Shown here in pieces: positions 21,412 through 30,367 of a stretch of DNA of 64,000 nucleotides. Both the position numbers and the translations under genes were made by a program. The notes below the pieces were generated by a model. That model saw only the letters and a program-made list of their open reading frames with translations. It did no database searches and had not been told where the DNA came from. This stretch comes from Brevibacillus panacihumi W25 (lineage in GTDB: Bacteria; Bacillota; Bacilli; Brevibacillales; Brevibacillaceae): positions 417,501 to 481,500 of the forward strand of contig NZ_KI629786.1 of NCBI RefSeq assembly GCF_000503775.1. Direction: 5' to 3'. How positions within the stretch are numbered: the stretch's first letter is position 1; each line of letters opens with the position of its first letter.

Positions 21412-22260
21412 ATGGCAGTAAGAGATTCCTTTTCTCGTATCTTTGGCTTGAACGAGAAAACAGACATCGAAGAAATTAGTCAGATACCTGTCGAGGAGAT
21501 TGTGCCCAATCCCTACCAGCCACGTACGGTATTTGATGATGAAAAAATTGACGAGCTGTGCCAAACCATTCGTACCCATGGTTTAATTCAGCCGATCGTA
21601 GTACGGGTGAGAGACGGTCGTTATGAATTAATCGCTGGTGAACGGCGATTGCGAGCTACGAAAAAATTAGGGATGGAGCGCATTCCTGCGATTATTAAAG
21701 AGTTTAACGACGCGCAGACTGCTTCCATCGCACTAATTGAAAACTTGCAGCGTGAAGGACTGACAGCTATTGAAGAGGCCGTTGCCTATCAAAAGCTGAT
21801 TGATTTGCACAATTTGACCCAGGAGAGTCTCGCGCAACGTTTGGGAAAAGGACAGTCGACGGTCGCCAATAAATTGCGCCTTCTCCATCTGCCGCAACCG
21901 ATTCAAGATGCACTGATGTCGCGACAACTGACGGAACGGCATGCACGTGCCTTGATTCCGCTCAAGGATGATGAGTTGCAGCTCAAAGTGATGCAAGAAA
22001 TCCTGGATCGAGAATGGAATGTAAAGCAGACGGAAGTCAGAGTCAAGCAATTGCTGGAAGCGGGAGAACAACCGAAGGAAAAGGAAGCCAAACCGAGGTG
22101 GAAGGCTTTTTCACGGGATGCGCGTATTGCGATCAATACAGTCCGGCAATCGATTGATATGGTCATGCAGACAGGTTTGCCGGTAGAGACCGATGAAGAG
22201 GATCACGAGGAATTTTATCAATTTACAATCCGAATTCCGAAAAACAAAAGAGAAAAATAA
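21412..22260 (+). CDS. noc: Nucleoid occlusion protein Noc
   Basis: A ParB-family DNA-binding protein of 282 residues that blocks division over the chromosome. ParB N-terminal box: [21 protein letters not shown], then [19 protein letters not shown]; the helix-turn-helix region holds [22 protein letters not shown]. Its N-terminus ([13 protein letters not shown]) is the amphipathic membrane-targeting type found in Noc. ATG 21412 follows GTGGGGG; I reject the longer frame from 21169. It is one of two ParB paralogues here, the other being spo0J. Confidence 0.93.
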   Translation: MAVRDSFSRIFGLNEKTDIEEISQIPVEEIVPNPYQPRTVFDDEKIDELCQTIRTHGLIQPIVVRVRDGRYELIAGERRLRATKKLGMERIPAIIKEFNDAQTASIALIENLQREGLTAIEEAVAYQKLIDLHNLTQESLAQRLGKGQSTVANKLRLLHLPQPIQDALMSRQLTERHARALIPLKDDELQLKVMQEILDREWNVKQTEVRVKQLLEAGEQPKEKEAKPRWKAFSRDARIAINTVRQSIDMVMQTGLPVETDEEDHEEFYQFTIRIPKNKREK

Positions 22261-22291
22261 ATACATCACGGAAATATCTGCAAATCAGAAC

Positions 22292-22317
22292 GGTGGCGAC
22301 AAAGCCGCCTTTCTTTT
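22292..22317 (+). terminator. Terminator after noc
   Basis: GGTGGC (22292-22297) pairs with GCCGCC (22304-22309) with one G-T pair, followed by TTTCTTTTT. The remainder of the 320-base noc-soj gap shows no gene. Confidence 0.65.
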
Positions 22318-22582
22318 TGACTCTAGTACGAATTCTTTTAGATAGAGGAGATTCGTTTGCATGAAATAAGGGGAGTTAACGGATATTCTTTCCAGTGGAT
22401 TGCATTTTTGTAGGGTGGCTGGCGAAAAAATTCAGTACGGTAGGGCATTAAATCTGGTAACATACATGTATAGAAGGCTTGTAAAGAGGCGTCACGGTTT
22501 CTTTCATTTGGAAAGACAGAACAATGAATAGCGGGTCGTTGTTACACGTGCTTTCCTACACGAAAAAAATGAGGTGGAGAAG

Positions 22583-23341
22583 TTGGGTAAAATCATTGCG
22601 GTAGCGAATCAGAAAGGCGGCGTCGGGAAGACAACCACATCCGTAAATCTCAGCGCTTGTCTGGCCGCATTGGGGAAAAAGGTACTGCTGGTAGACATTG
22701 ATCCACAAGGAAATGCTACGAGTGGAATCGGAGTGAACAAGGCCGATGTGAGGTATTGTATTTATGATGTGTTGATCAATGACATTAGCCCCGTTGATGC
22801 CACTTTGCCTACTGAAATCGAGGGTTTGAAAATTATCCCTGCCACAATTCAACTTGCAGGTGCGGAGATCGAGCTGGTTCCCACCATTTCACGTGAAGTT
22901 CGCTTGAAAAAAGCGTTGGAAGTAGTAAAAGACAAGTATGACTTCGTGATTATTGATTGTCCTCCTTCGTTGGGAATTTTGACAGTCAATTCCCTGACTG
23001 CCGCTGATTCTGTATTGATCCCCATCCAGTGTGAGTACTATGCGTTGGAAGGGCTTAGCCAATTGCTGAATACAATTCGACTGGTTCAGAAGCATCTGAA
23101 TTCCCAGCTTGCTATTGAAGGTGTTGTACTGACGATGCTTGATGCGCGGACCAATCTCGGTATCCAGGTCATCGAAGAAGTGAAGAAGTATTTTCAGGAA
23201 AAAGTATACAAGACGATTATTCCGCGGAATGTTCGTTTGAGCGAAGCGCCATCACATGGACAAGCCATCATTACGTATGATCCGCGGTCCAGAGGCGCTG
23301 AGGTGTATTCCGACTTGGCGAAGGAAGTGGTTGGTGTATGA
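22583..23341 (+). CDS. soj: Chromosome partitioning ATPase Soj (ParA)
   Basis: A 252-residue ParA ATPase that acts with Spo0J in origin segregation and modulates DnaA. Deviant Walker A KGGVGKTTTS at about 11; switch region DPQGNATSG near 40; Walker B-type FVIIDCPPSLG near 116. I chose TTG 22583 (MGKIIAVANQKGG...) with GAGGTGGAG upstream, matching the B. subtilis protein start; GTG 22574 is an alternative. Its stop overlaps the spo0J ATG by four bases. Confidence 0.97.
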   Translation: MGKIIAVANQKGGVGKTTTSVNLSACLAALGKKVLLVDIDPQGNATSGIGVNKADVRYCIYDVLINDISPVDATLPTEIEGLKIIPATIQLAGAEIELVPTISREVRLKKALEVVKDKYDFVIIDCPPSLGILTVNSLTAADSVLIPIQCEYYALEGLSQLLNTIRLVQKHLNSQLAIEGVVLTMLDARTNLGIQVIEEVKKYFQEKVYKTIIPRNVRLSEAPSHGQAIITYDPRSRGAEVYSDLAKEVVGV

Positions 23342-24189
23342 CCAGAGGCTTAGGAAAAGGGCTGAATGCGCTCATCACCTCCAACCTCATCGAGGAAGGG
23401 GAAACAATCAAAGAGGTTTCGGTTAGTGACATCCGTCCCAACCCGTACCAGCCCCGAAAGGAGTTTGAACCGGCAGCGATTGAGGAATTAGCTCTGTCTA
23501 TTTCCGAACATGGCATTATTCAACCCTTGATTGTACGCAAAAGTATCAAGGGCTATGATCTTGTAGCCGGTGAACGCCGCTTGCGAGCAGCCAAATCGGT
23601 GGGTTTGAAGCAGGTGCCAGTTGTTGTAAAATCCTACACAGATCAGCAGTTGATGGAAATCGCGCTGATCGAAAATCTCCAAAGAGAAAATCTCAATCCA
23701 TTGGAAGAGGCAGAGGCATACGGTAAACTTATTGCCCATCATTCCTATACACAAGAGCAATTGGCGAAGAAAATCGGAAAAAGCAGACCGCATGTAGCGA
23801 ATATGCTTCGTTTGCTGCAATTGCCGGAAAAAATTCGTCAGATGCTGGCGACAGCTACACTTACGATGGGACATGCCCGCGCATTGCTTTCCGTGGAGAA
23901 GGAGAAGCTGCAGCTTGAGCTGGCGAAAGAGGTAATCGACAAAGGGCTTAATGTGCGGCAATTGGAAGAACTGGTGAAACAGCTAAGTGTTTCACGTGAA
24001 ACAAAAAAGAAGAAACCGATCAAAAGCGAACCGATTCTAATAGAAATGGAAGAGAGGTTGCGCAGCCGCTTCGGTACTTCGGTCAAAATTAAAAAAGGGA
24101 CGAAACGAGGGAAGATCGAGATCGATTTTTACTCGCCAGAAGATTTGCAGCGCATTCTGGATATCCTGTACATCGAAAAGGGAGAGTAG
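23338..24189 (+). CDS. spo0J: Chromosome partitioning protein Spo0J (ParB)
   Basis: A CTP-dependent parS-binding clamp, 283 residues. N-terminal box NPYQPRKEFEPAAIEELALSI, the CTP motif GERRLRAAKSVGL near 82, the helix-turn-helix LAKKIGKSRPHVANMLRLLQLP near 145 and a C-terminal dimerisation domain. It overlaps soj (ATGA) and contains a perfect parS inside its own coding sequence. Confidence 0.97.
   Translation: MTRGLGKGLNALITSNLIEEGETIKEVSVSDIRPNPYQPRKEFEPAAIEELALSISEHGIIQPLIVRKSIKGYDLVAGERRLRAAKSVGLKQVPVVVKSYTDQQLMEIALIENLQRENLNPLEEAEAYGKLIAHHSYTQEQLAKKIGKSRPHVANMLRLLQLPEKIRQMLATATLTMGHARALLSVEKEKLQLELAKEVIDKGLNVRQLEELVKQLSVSRETKKKKPIKSEPILIEMEERLRSRFGTSVKIKKGTKRGKIEIDFYSPEDLQRILDILYIEKGE
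23988..24003. promoter_or_regulatory. parS centromere site, perfect, inside spo0J
   Basis: TGTTTCACGTGAAACA is the full 16-base palindrome, encoding part of VSRET in Spo0J. B. subtilis also has a parS inside spo0J. A weaker relative (TTTCACGTGAA core, 22887-22897) is found in soj at the segment TISREV. Confidence 0.97.
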
Positions 24190-24196
24190 AGAAGCG

Positions 24197-25351
24197 ATGG
24201 CAATCATTTATTTGGACAATGCAGCCTCTACCTGGCCAAAGCCACCTTCTGTAAAAGAGAAGATGGCTGAAGTAATTGAGGAGTTTGCTGCCAATCCAGG
24301 CAGGGGTGGACATGCCCTGGCGATGAAGGCAAGCAAGACGGTGTTTCGTACACGTGCGCAATTGTCGCGGTTGTTTGGGATTCAAAACCCGAATGACCTC
24401 TTTTTTTATCTCAATGCGACACAGGCACTTAATCAAGCGATCAAAGGCTTTCTGAAGGATGGCGACCATGTAGTGTCGACTACGATCGAACACAATTCTG
24501 TACGGCGCCCTTTGGAATATATGAGCCGCACCAAGCAAGTAGAAGTCACTTATGTGGAGCCGAGGGGCGATCAGCTTTTTTATTTGGAAGATTTCGCGCA
24601 GGCGATACGTCCCAATACGCGTCTGCTGGTGGTCAGTCACGCTTCCAACCTGACAGGCGTGATTCTGCCGATTGCGGAGCTGGGTCAATTGGCGAAGCAG
24701 CACGGTATCAAATTTTTGGTGGACGCATCTCAAACAGCTGGGGTCTTGCCTATTCACGTAGAAGAGATGAACATTGATATGCTGGCTTTTCCTGGACATA
24801 AGGGCTTGTACGGGCCCCAGGGAACCGGGGGACTTTACGTGCATGGCGAGATTGATCTTGAGCCGATGATTCATGGGGGAACAGGCAGTCAGTCTGAATC
24901 AATCGAACAGCCAGCTACAAGACCGGATCGTTACGAGAGTGGAACAGTCAATACCGTAGGACTGGCAGGGCTGCTGGCGGGGGGCTCGCATGTGATGGAA
25001 AAAGGGGTAGAAGCAATCGGACAGCACGAGTGGGAGTTGGTCCGAAAAACCATACAAGCTCTGCAAAAAATACCTGGCGTAACGGTATACGGTCCAGGAA
25101 TCGAGACTCAACGGGTAGGGGTCGTTTCTTTTAATTTGGCAGGAGTGGACGCTTCGGAGGCCTCGTTTATCCTCGATCAGCAGTATGGCATTGCGACTCG
25201 GGCTGGCTTCCATTGCTCTCCTCTGGGACATCAGACCACGGGGACTGAGATGATAGGTGCTGTTCGCGCAAGCTTCGGCATGTACAATACGGAACAAGAG
25301 GTAGAGGCGCTGATTGAAGCAGTGGACGAAATCGCGGCTGCTTTCAGATAG
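24197..25351 (+). CDS. Class V aminotransferase, cysteine-desulfurase-like
   Basis: A 384-residue PLP enzyme. N-terminus IYLDNAASTWPKP; the PLP-binding lysine is in FPGHKGLYGPQGTGGLYV (about 203); the active-site cysteine is in RAGFHCSPLGH near 341. This is the SufS/Csd type and would release sulfur from cysteine (or act on a related substrate). It starts seven bases after spo0J with a weak ribosome binding site, so it may be co-transcribed. No IscU/SufU scaffold is nearby, so its acceptor is unknown. Confidence 0.9.
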   Translation: MAIIYLDNAASTWPKPPSVKEKMAEVIEEFAANPGRGGHALAMKASKTVFRTRAQLSRLFGIQNPNDLFFYLNATQALNQAIKGFLKDGDHVVSTTIEHNSVRRPLEYMSRTKQVEVTYVEPRGDQLFYLEDFAQAIRPNTRLLVVSHASNLTGVILPIAELGQLAKQHGIKFLVDASQTAGVLPIHVEEMNIDMLAFPGHKGLYGPQGTGGLYVHGEIDLEPMIHGGTGSQSESIEQPATRPDRYESGTVNTVGLAGLLAGGSHVMEKGVEAIGQHEWELVRKTIQALQKIPGVTVYGPGIETQRVGVVSFNLAGVDASEASFILDQQYGIATRAGFHCSPLGHQTTGTEMIGAVRASFGMYNTEQEVEALIEAVDEIAAAFR

Positions 25352-25372
25352 AGGCCCATAGGGGGAAGTCAC

Positions 25373-26086
25373 GTGATCTTGTTTGGAACCCTGGTCAATG
25401 CCGCAGCAATTATCGTCGGCTCCTTGCTAGGACTTTTGTTGACCCGCATACCGGAATCGATTCGCAAGACCGTCATGCAGGGGATCGGGCTGGCTGTTGT
25501 CGTATTGGGCTTGAAAATGGCCCTGGGCACAGAGAATATTTTATTGGTCATTGTCAGTATCGTGGTAGGAGCCATCCTGGGAGAATGGATCAATATTGAT
25601 CACGGCTTGAATCAAGCCGGGAAATGGCTGGAGAAAAAAGTCGGCGGAGACAAGCAGGGCAGTATCGCAACCGGATTTGTTACAGCCACCCTGGTCTATT
25701 GCATCGGAGCAATGGGGGTTCTGGGCGCGATGGACAGCGGTTTGCGCAACAACCACGATATTTTATATACCAAAGCGTTGATAGATGGATTTTCGGCGAT
25801 CATTTTTACGTCTACGTTGGGAATTGGCGTTTTGTTTTCGGCAATTCCTGTCCTTTTGTATCAGGGAGTAATCGCCTTGCTCTCAACGCAAATCTACAAT
25901 CTGGTCAGCGAAAAAATGCTTGATGCGATTCTGCTGGAGGTAACAGCGGTCGGAGGCTTGATGATTATTGCCATCGGGATCAATATCCTGGAGCTGAAAA
26001 AAATACAAGTCGCCAACATGCTTCCCGCGTTGATCGTTGCCGCGCTGGGAGTGCCGCTTGTAGACTGGTTATCCGGTATTCTCTAA
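25373..26086 (+). CDS. DUF554 family membrane protein
   Basis: A 237-residue polytopic membrane protein of the DUF554 family (B. subtilis YdfK type). It starts with FGTLVNAAAIIVGSLLGLLL and has about six to seven helices, with the conserved GAILGEWINID and VYCIGAMGVLGAMDSG segments. GTG 25373 follows GGGGGAAG. The function of the family is unknown. It follows the aminotransferase by 21 bases in the same direction. Confidence 0.88.
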   Translation: MILFGTLVNAAAIIVGSLLGLLLTRIPESIRKTVMQGIGLAVVVLGLKMALGTENILLVIVSIVVGAILGEWINIDHGLNQAGKWLEKKVGGDKQGSIATGFVTATLVYCIGAMGVLGAMDSGLRNNHDILYTKALIDGFSAIIFTSTLGIGVLFSAIPVLLYQGVIALLSTQIYNLVSEKMLDAILLEVTAVGGLMIIAIGINILELKKIQVANMLPALIVAALGVPLVDWLSGIL

Positions 26087-26100
26087 ACCATGATTCACGA

Positions 26101-26128
26101 AGCTCTCCCAAATTGGGGGAGCTTTTTT
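26101..26128 (+). terminator. Terminator after DUF554 gene
   Basis: AGCTCTCCC (26101-26109) pairs with GGGGGAGCT (26115-26123), followed by TTTTTT. It closes the soj-spo0J-aminotransferase-DUF554 unit. Confidence 0.9.
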
Positions 26129-26798
26129 ACGGGATTTTTAGAATCATAAAAAACTCCTTGAGAAACCATCAAAAGGAGCGAGGTCCCCAGTGAAGCTGGC
26201 TGAGGAAAAAGGGGGAATACGCGAAGATATTTGGGATCTTGACCCAGGCGTAATGGAAAAGGTGGAACACGCCCTTAGCTGCCAGCGCGCCCAGCAAGCC
26301 GTTAATTGCTAGTTGGTGAAAGTCCAACCGAGGTAAGAGCCAAGTCGCCTCGTAGCTGACAGGCAACTGGTGGAGAGATCCTAAGGTTGAAGCCCTGTGA
26401 CAAAGTATCCCGTAAGGGAGCGAGCAAATCAGCGGACCGTAACATAAAGTGAATCCTGCCGCTTCGTTAAAGGGACCATCAGTGGATGGACAAGGAGGAG
26501 ACGAGCCCGGTGGCCGCAGGCGAAGTCCATGGACGATGTGTAGAACTTGGAGACAGCATCAAGGAACCTCCCGGAGTATGGGGAGCGGTACGCTGAGAAA
26601 GTAGTTAACGGAACTGGGGAGACCCTACTCTGCACACCCCGTTGGGGTGTAAAGCGAAAGCCTATAAGCACATGCGAAAGGGTGGACGGCAGAGAGGGAG
26701 TCGGAGGGGTTTATAGTACCGTTGAACATAAGGACAACACAACCTTGTGGAGGGAAGGAACCCTGCTTTGTTCTTGGGTTGAAAGGAGGTAAGAGTGA

Positions 26799-28142
26799 GT
26801 GAATGCAAGTAAACTTGCTAACTACACCAATGTAAAAGCTCGACAACTTTGGACAACCCTATATCTTTGTGCCAAGGAAAATCCAAAACGGCGATTTCAT
26901 GCTCTGTATGACAAAGTGTACCGGCCAGATATTCTTGCGGAAGCGTGGCGTAGAGTTCGAGCCAATAAAGGTAGCGGCGGGATAGATGGACAGACAATTG
27001 AAAGAATCGTTCAGGAGTATGGGGAAAGTAAATTTCTCAACGAAATTTATCTCGACCTGAAGGGTAAGCAATATCATCCATCTCCTGTGCGGCGCACGTA
27101 CATCCCGAAAGCGGATGGGAAACAAAGACCGCTTGGTATCCCGACCATCCGAGATCGTGTTGTTCAGATGGCAACCAAGATGGTTATTGAGCCTATCTTT
27201 GAAGCCGATTTCAAAGATTGCTCATACGGATTCCGTCCCAAACGAAATGCCCACCAGGCGATTACACAAATCAAGAAAACCAGCAGGACGGCCTCCTGGG
27301 TAGTCGATGTAGACATCAAAGGATACTTTGACAACATTAATCAGGAAAAGCTCATGAAGCTAGTAGAGAAAAGGATTTCTGATCGCAGGATACTAAAGCT
27401 GATTCGGAACTGGCTCCGTGCGGGCGTCATGGAAGATGTACAGTTTCATGAAACCGAATGGGGCACTCCGCAAGGAGGGGTAATCTCTCCACTGTTGGCA
27501 AATATTTATTTGGACTACATGGACACGATTTGGGAGAAGCAATTCACTCATCTTGGGAAGCTGATCCGATATGCGGATGATTTTGTAATCATGTGTAGAT
27601 CGAAACAAGACGCTTTGGAAAGTATACAAGTCATAAAAGCGGTACTAAACAAACTGGACCTTACACTTAGTAAAGAAAAGTCTCGACTGGTTAATATCTG
27701 GGACAATACGACGGGCTTTGACTTCCTTGGTTTACACCATCGAAAATTTCCCATTCTTCTCAAGGGTGGAAAGAAAATGTACGTCATGTCACACATTCCG
27801 AGCAAGAAGGCTATGAAGGAAATGAGAAGGAAAATCAAAGAGTATACCAAACCGCGCAACAAGTTGTACTGGTCACTAGACGAGCTGATACAAGGGCTGA
27901 ATCGAAAACTTCAAGGTTTCAAGAATTATTATTCACTTTCACCCATAGGAGCTAAGTGGTTATGTCGCATCGACTGGTATGTTCTGACAAGACTTGTGCT
28001 CTTTAACAACAAGAAAAGGAATAAACAAGCGAGACATGCGCGGATGAGAGAGATAGCAAAAGCTACAAGAGGAATTCTTGTGAAGCTTGCCGTACGCGAT
28101 AACCGAATGCCAAGGAAAGAAGAACATCGGAAAGCCGTATGA
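26799..28142 (+). CDS. ltrA: Group II intron reverse transcriptase/maturase
   Basis: A 447-residue intron-encoded protein that helps splicing and reverse-transcribes the intron at a target. Reverse transcriptase blocks: GIDGQTIE, RPLGIPTIRDRVVQMA, YGFRPKRNAHQAI, VDIKGYFDNI, GTPQGGVISPLLANIYLD and the catalytic YADD (about 259). The C-terminal maturase X domain includes GLNRKLQGFKNYYSL. There is no HNH endonuclease after it. GTG 26799 follows AAAGGAGG. The frame is intact, so the intron may be active. Confidence 0.95.
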   Translation: MNASKLANYTNVKARQLWTTLYLCAKENPKRRFHALYDKVYRPDILAEAWRRVRANKGSGGIDGQTIERIVQEYGESKFLNEIYLDLKGKQYHPSPVRRTYIPKADGKQRPLGIPTIRDRVVQMATKMVIEPIFEADFKDCSYGFRPKRNAHQAITQIKKTSRTASWVVDVDIKGYFDNINQEKLMKLVEKRISDRRILKLIRNWLRAGVMEDVQFHETEWGTPQGGVISPLLANIYLDYMDTIWEKQFTHLGKLIRYADDFVIMCRSKQDALESIQVIKAVLNKLDLTLSKEKSRLVNIWDNTTGFDFLGLHHRKFPILLKGGKKMYVMSHIPSKKAMKEMRRKIKEYTKPRNKLYWSLDELIQGLNRKLQGFKNYYSLSPIGAKWLCRIDWYVLTRLVLFNNKKRNKQARHARMREIAKATRGILVKLAVRDNRMPRKEEHRKAV

Positions 28143-28164
28143 GGGAGAACCTCACGTACGGTTT
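28133..28164 (+). ncRNA. Group II intron domain V catalytic hairpin
   Basis: AGCCGTATGAGGGAGAACCT pairs with itself and with ACGTACGGTTT to form the short domain V hairpin, including the AGC catalytic triad at its base. It overlaps the reverse transcriptase stop codon. Confidence 0.75.
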
Positions 28165-28464
28165 GATGAGGGGGAACTGATAGGAGTAAGGCGACCAAAC
28201 GGTCGCCAGAAAGCGTCAGTTCTCTACTCTACACCTTGAATCACTCCTTGGAATCGGCTGCTTTTTGGCCGCGGTTCCGCCTTTGGAATGGAGCCGGCCA
28301 GGGATGACCCACAGCGAAGATCCCAACGAACCTGGAGCGTTTCCCCCTTTTTCCTCTTCTCCACTAAGGCCTGACGACCACCAGTCTCAAAAGGATTGTC
28401 TCATTCTTTTCAGTAAATAGAAGCCATGCGATAATAAAAATAGACAGCATACGAAGCGGAGAGG

Positions 28465-29370
28465 ATGATCATGCTCGGATTTATTGTCAATCCAATGGCG
28501 GGCAACGGCAAAGGAAATGACATATGGAGGATAATAGAACGCTCTCTAAGGGGCTCAGGAGCCGTTTATCAGATGAGGAAGACATCGGGAATGGGGGAAG
28601 CTCAAAAACTGGCTGTAGAGTTGATTCAAAAAGAGGGAGTAACGAAAATCATCGCTGTTGGGGGAGACGGAACCGTTCATGAGGTGCTGAATGGAGTTCA
28701 GCAGTCGGGACGAGCGTGTTTATTTGGCGTAATACCAGCAGGCTCGGGTAATGATTATGCAAAGGGCCATGGTATAGCGGTAGAGCCGGTCATGGCATTG
28801 GAACAAATTCTGCGCGAGGAAAAGAAAAAAATAATCGATCTGCTGCGGATCAACGGGAGAGTGGCAGTCAATGTGGTCGGGGCCGGGTTTGATGCGCAGG
28901 TGGCGAAAACGACGAACGAAGCTTCCTACTAAGGTTGGTTAAATAAAGGCGGACTCGGCAAAGTGGCCTATATCTTGTCTGTTTTGCGGGTCATCTGTTC
29001 CTTTCAGCCTACAGATGTGACCCTCGTTGTGGATGGGCAGAAGTATCGACTGCAAAAGGTCTGGCTGATCGCGATTGCCAACATTCCCAATTTCGGGGGA
29101 GGCATGCTGATTTGTCCGGGGGCAGTACCGAATGATGGCGTCGCGGAAATCTGTGTAGTGAGCAACGTCAATCGGTGGCAACTTCTTCGAGCTTTTCCGT
29201 TGATATTTACCGGCTCTCACGTAAAGCATCCAGGCGTTCGTTTTTTTAGAGGTCAGCACATTCAGCTGGACTCGCAAACTCCATTGTTCGTACAAGCAGA
29301 TGGTGAAGTAATTGCTCATACGCCTTTTACCGTGGAGATGGTACCTGGTTGTCAAACGGTTTGCGGATAG
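28465..29370 (+). pseudogene. Diacylglycerol/lipid kinase family gene with an in-frame stop
   Basis: The frame encodes a 301-residue lipid kinase of the DagK/YegS type: N-terminus FIVNPMAGNGKG, the catalytic-domain GGDGTVHEVLNG near 75 and PAGSGNDYAKG near 100; the second part begins GWLNKGGLGKVAYILSVLR and ends with FVQADGEVI...TVEMVPG. A single TAA at 28930-28932 (after EASY) interrupts it in the same frame; both sides are otherwise intact. It could be a recent nonsense mutation, a sequencing error or, less likely, readthrough. The first part (156 residues) lacks the C-terminal domain and is unlikely to work alone. Confidence 0.85.
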
Positions 29371-29376
29371 AAGCTG

Positions 29377-29985
29377 CTACATCTCATGCAGCACATTTCC
29401 CAGCCTGTTCTCGCCAGAAGAGAGGAATGAGGCTTTGGAGAGACCGGAAGCAATGATTTCGGCCATTTTCATGACAACGGCAAGACGCGTATTTTGCAAG
29501 ACAAAATACTCCATGAAGCCTCCCACGTTCACGATGCCCGTGATGTGAAAGGTTCCGACAGAGGGAAGTTCTTTTTTGACGCCAGCGCCAGGCTTGAGCG
29601 GGCCGTTGGCTACATTGATGTTGCCGACATTGGAAAACTGACCGAGACAGGCATCAATGGCGATAATCGTCGATGTCGGATGAGTGTTTTGGATCTGCTC
29701 CATTTTCTCATTCAGATTCATAGCATGGACTGGTTCTTCCAACGTTCCATAGACCTGCAGGCGAAGGGAGGGAAGCTCGTGCAATTTGGTGCCGACCAAA
29801 GGGCCAAGGGCATCTCCAGTCGAGCGGTCAGTCCCAATGCAGACGATTACAATTTCGTCGTTGTATTCCGTCAACCGCAACCTTTGTGCAAGATGTTGGG
29901 CCAGATGATCAGCGGCGTTTTCACTGCGATATTCCACTTTGAAAGGTGGCAAAAAACAAGGGTGATCCTGTTCGCGTGTATTCAT
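29377..29985 (-). CDS. yyaC: Spore protease YyaC
   Basis: A 202-residue member of the YyaC family, related to the germination protease GPR. Recognisable stretches are VCIGTDRSTGDALGPLVG near 48, YGTLEEPVHA near 80, IIAIDACLGQ near 107 and GTFHITGIVNVGGFMEYFVLQNTRL. It is made in sporulating cells in B. subtilis; its substrate is not firmly known. It is convergent with the broken lipid kinase, six bases away. Confidence 0.92.
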   Translation of the reverse strand: MNTREQDHPCFLPPFKVEYRSENAADHLAQHLAQRLRLTEYNDEIVIVCIGTDRSTGDALGPLVGTKLHELPSLRLQVYGTLEEPVHAMNLNEKMEQIQNTHPTSTIIAIDACLGQFSNVGNINVANGPLKPGAGVKKELPSVGTFHITGIVNVGGFMEYFVLQNTRLAVVMKMAEIIASGLSKASFLSSGENRLGNVLHEM

Positions 29986-30367
29986 GTATGGCTACCTCCA
30001 CTCTTGCGGTTTTGATCAAAATTGATATTGCTGTGCAAAGGCGCGCTTGGTGTGAGGGGCATGGGCTTGGCTGCAAAGCAAAGATTTCTTCTACAGTATT
30101 CAAAGTATAGGAGCAAAATGCCATTTTCATACCCGCTAATGGGAAGGTTACGCCAGTTGTGAAAAATCAGCGAAACTGGCGTGAGAAAACCTGAACAGGT
30201 ACAATAGGAATACCATTCTGACCATAGGATTGCAGAAATCTGGGGGAGGCAGATGGGCGGGAGTCGTAGCAGGATGTGCTCCATGTGACTTGATAGCGAG
30301 GATATTTTCTCCAGTTTCCGGACGCAAACAAATCGATGTAAACTGGTGAGTGGAAGAGGTGAGTCAG
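29986..30367. other. Intergenic region between yyaC and the MscS gene
   Basis: About 380 bases separating divergent genes. I see no convincing gene or RNA structure. A forespore promoter for yyaC would be expected here but no clear match to the sigma-F/G consensus stands out. Confidence 0.5.

Larger units (their letters stand above)
26285..28232 (+). mobile_element. Group II intron with encoded reverse transcriptase
   Basis: Ends were set by comparison with the uninterrupted repeat at 20139-20423: GCTGCCA | intron | ACCTTG. The intron is 1948 bases, starts GCGCGCCCAGC (the usual start is GTGCG, so base 2 differs) and ends TCTACTCTAC. The 5' ribozyme domains occupy about 500 bases with the typical CCGTAAGGGAGCGAGC and GGAGGAGACGAGCCCGG stretches. 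Domain IV carries the protein gene, and domain V follows the stop codon. It belongs to the class with a reverse transcriptase lacking an endonuclease domain. Confidence 0.9.
26151..28384. repeat. Dispersed palindromic repeat, copy split by the group II intron
   Basis: The left part is 26151-26284 and the right part 28233-28384. Joined, they parallel the intact copy at 20139-20423 along the whole length, for example GGGATCTTGACCCAGGCG, TTGGCCGCGGTTCCGCCTTT and CAGCGAAGATCCCAAC. The intron interrupts it exactly where the intact copy reads GGCCA-ACCTTG. Confidence 0.8.

Noticed and set aside
22887..22897. TTTCACGTGAA core in soj as a third parS
   Set aside because: Only the central part matches; five of sixteen parS positions differ.
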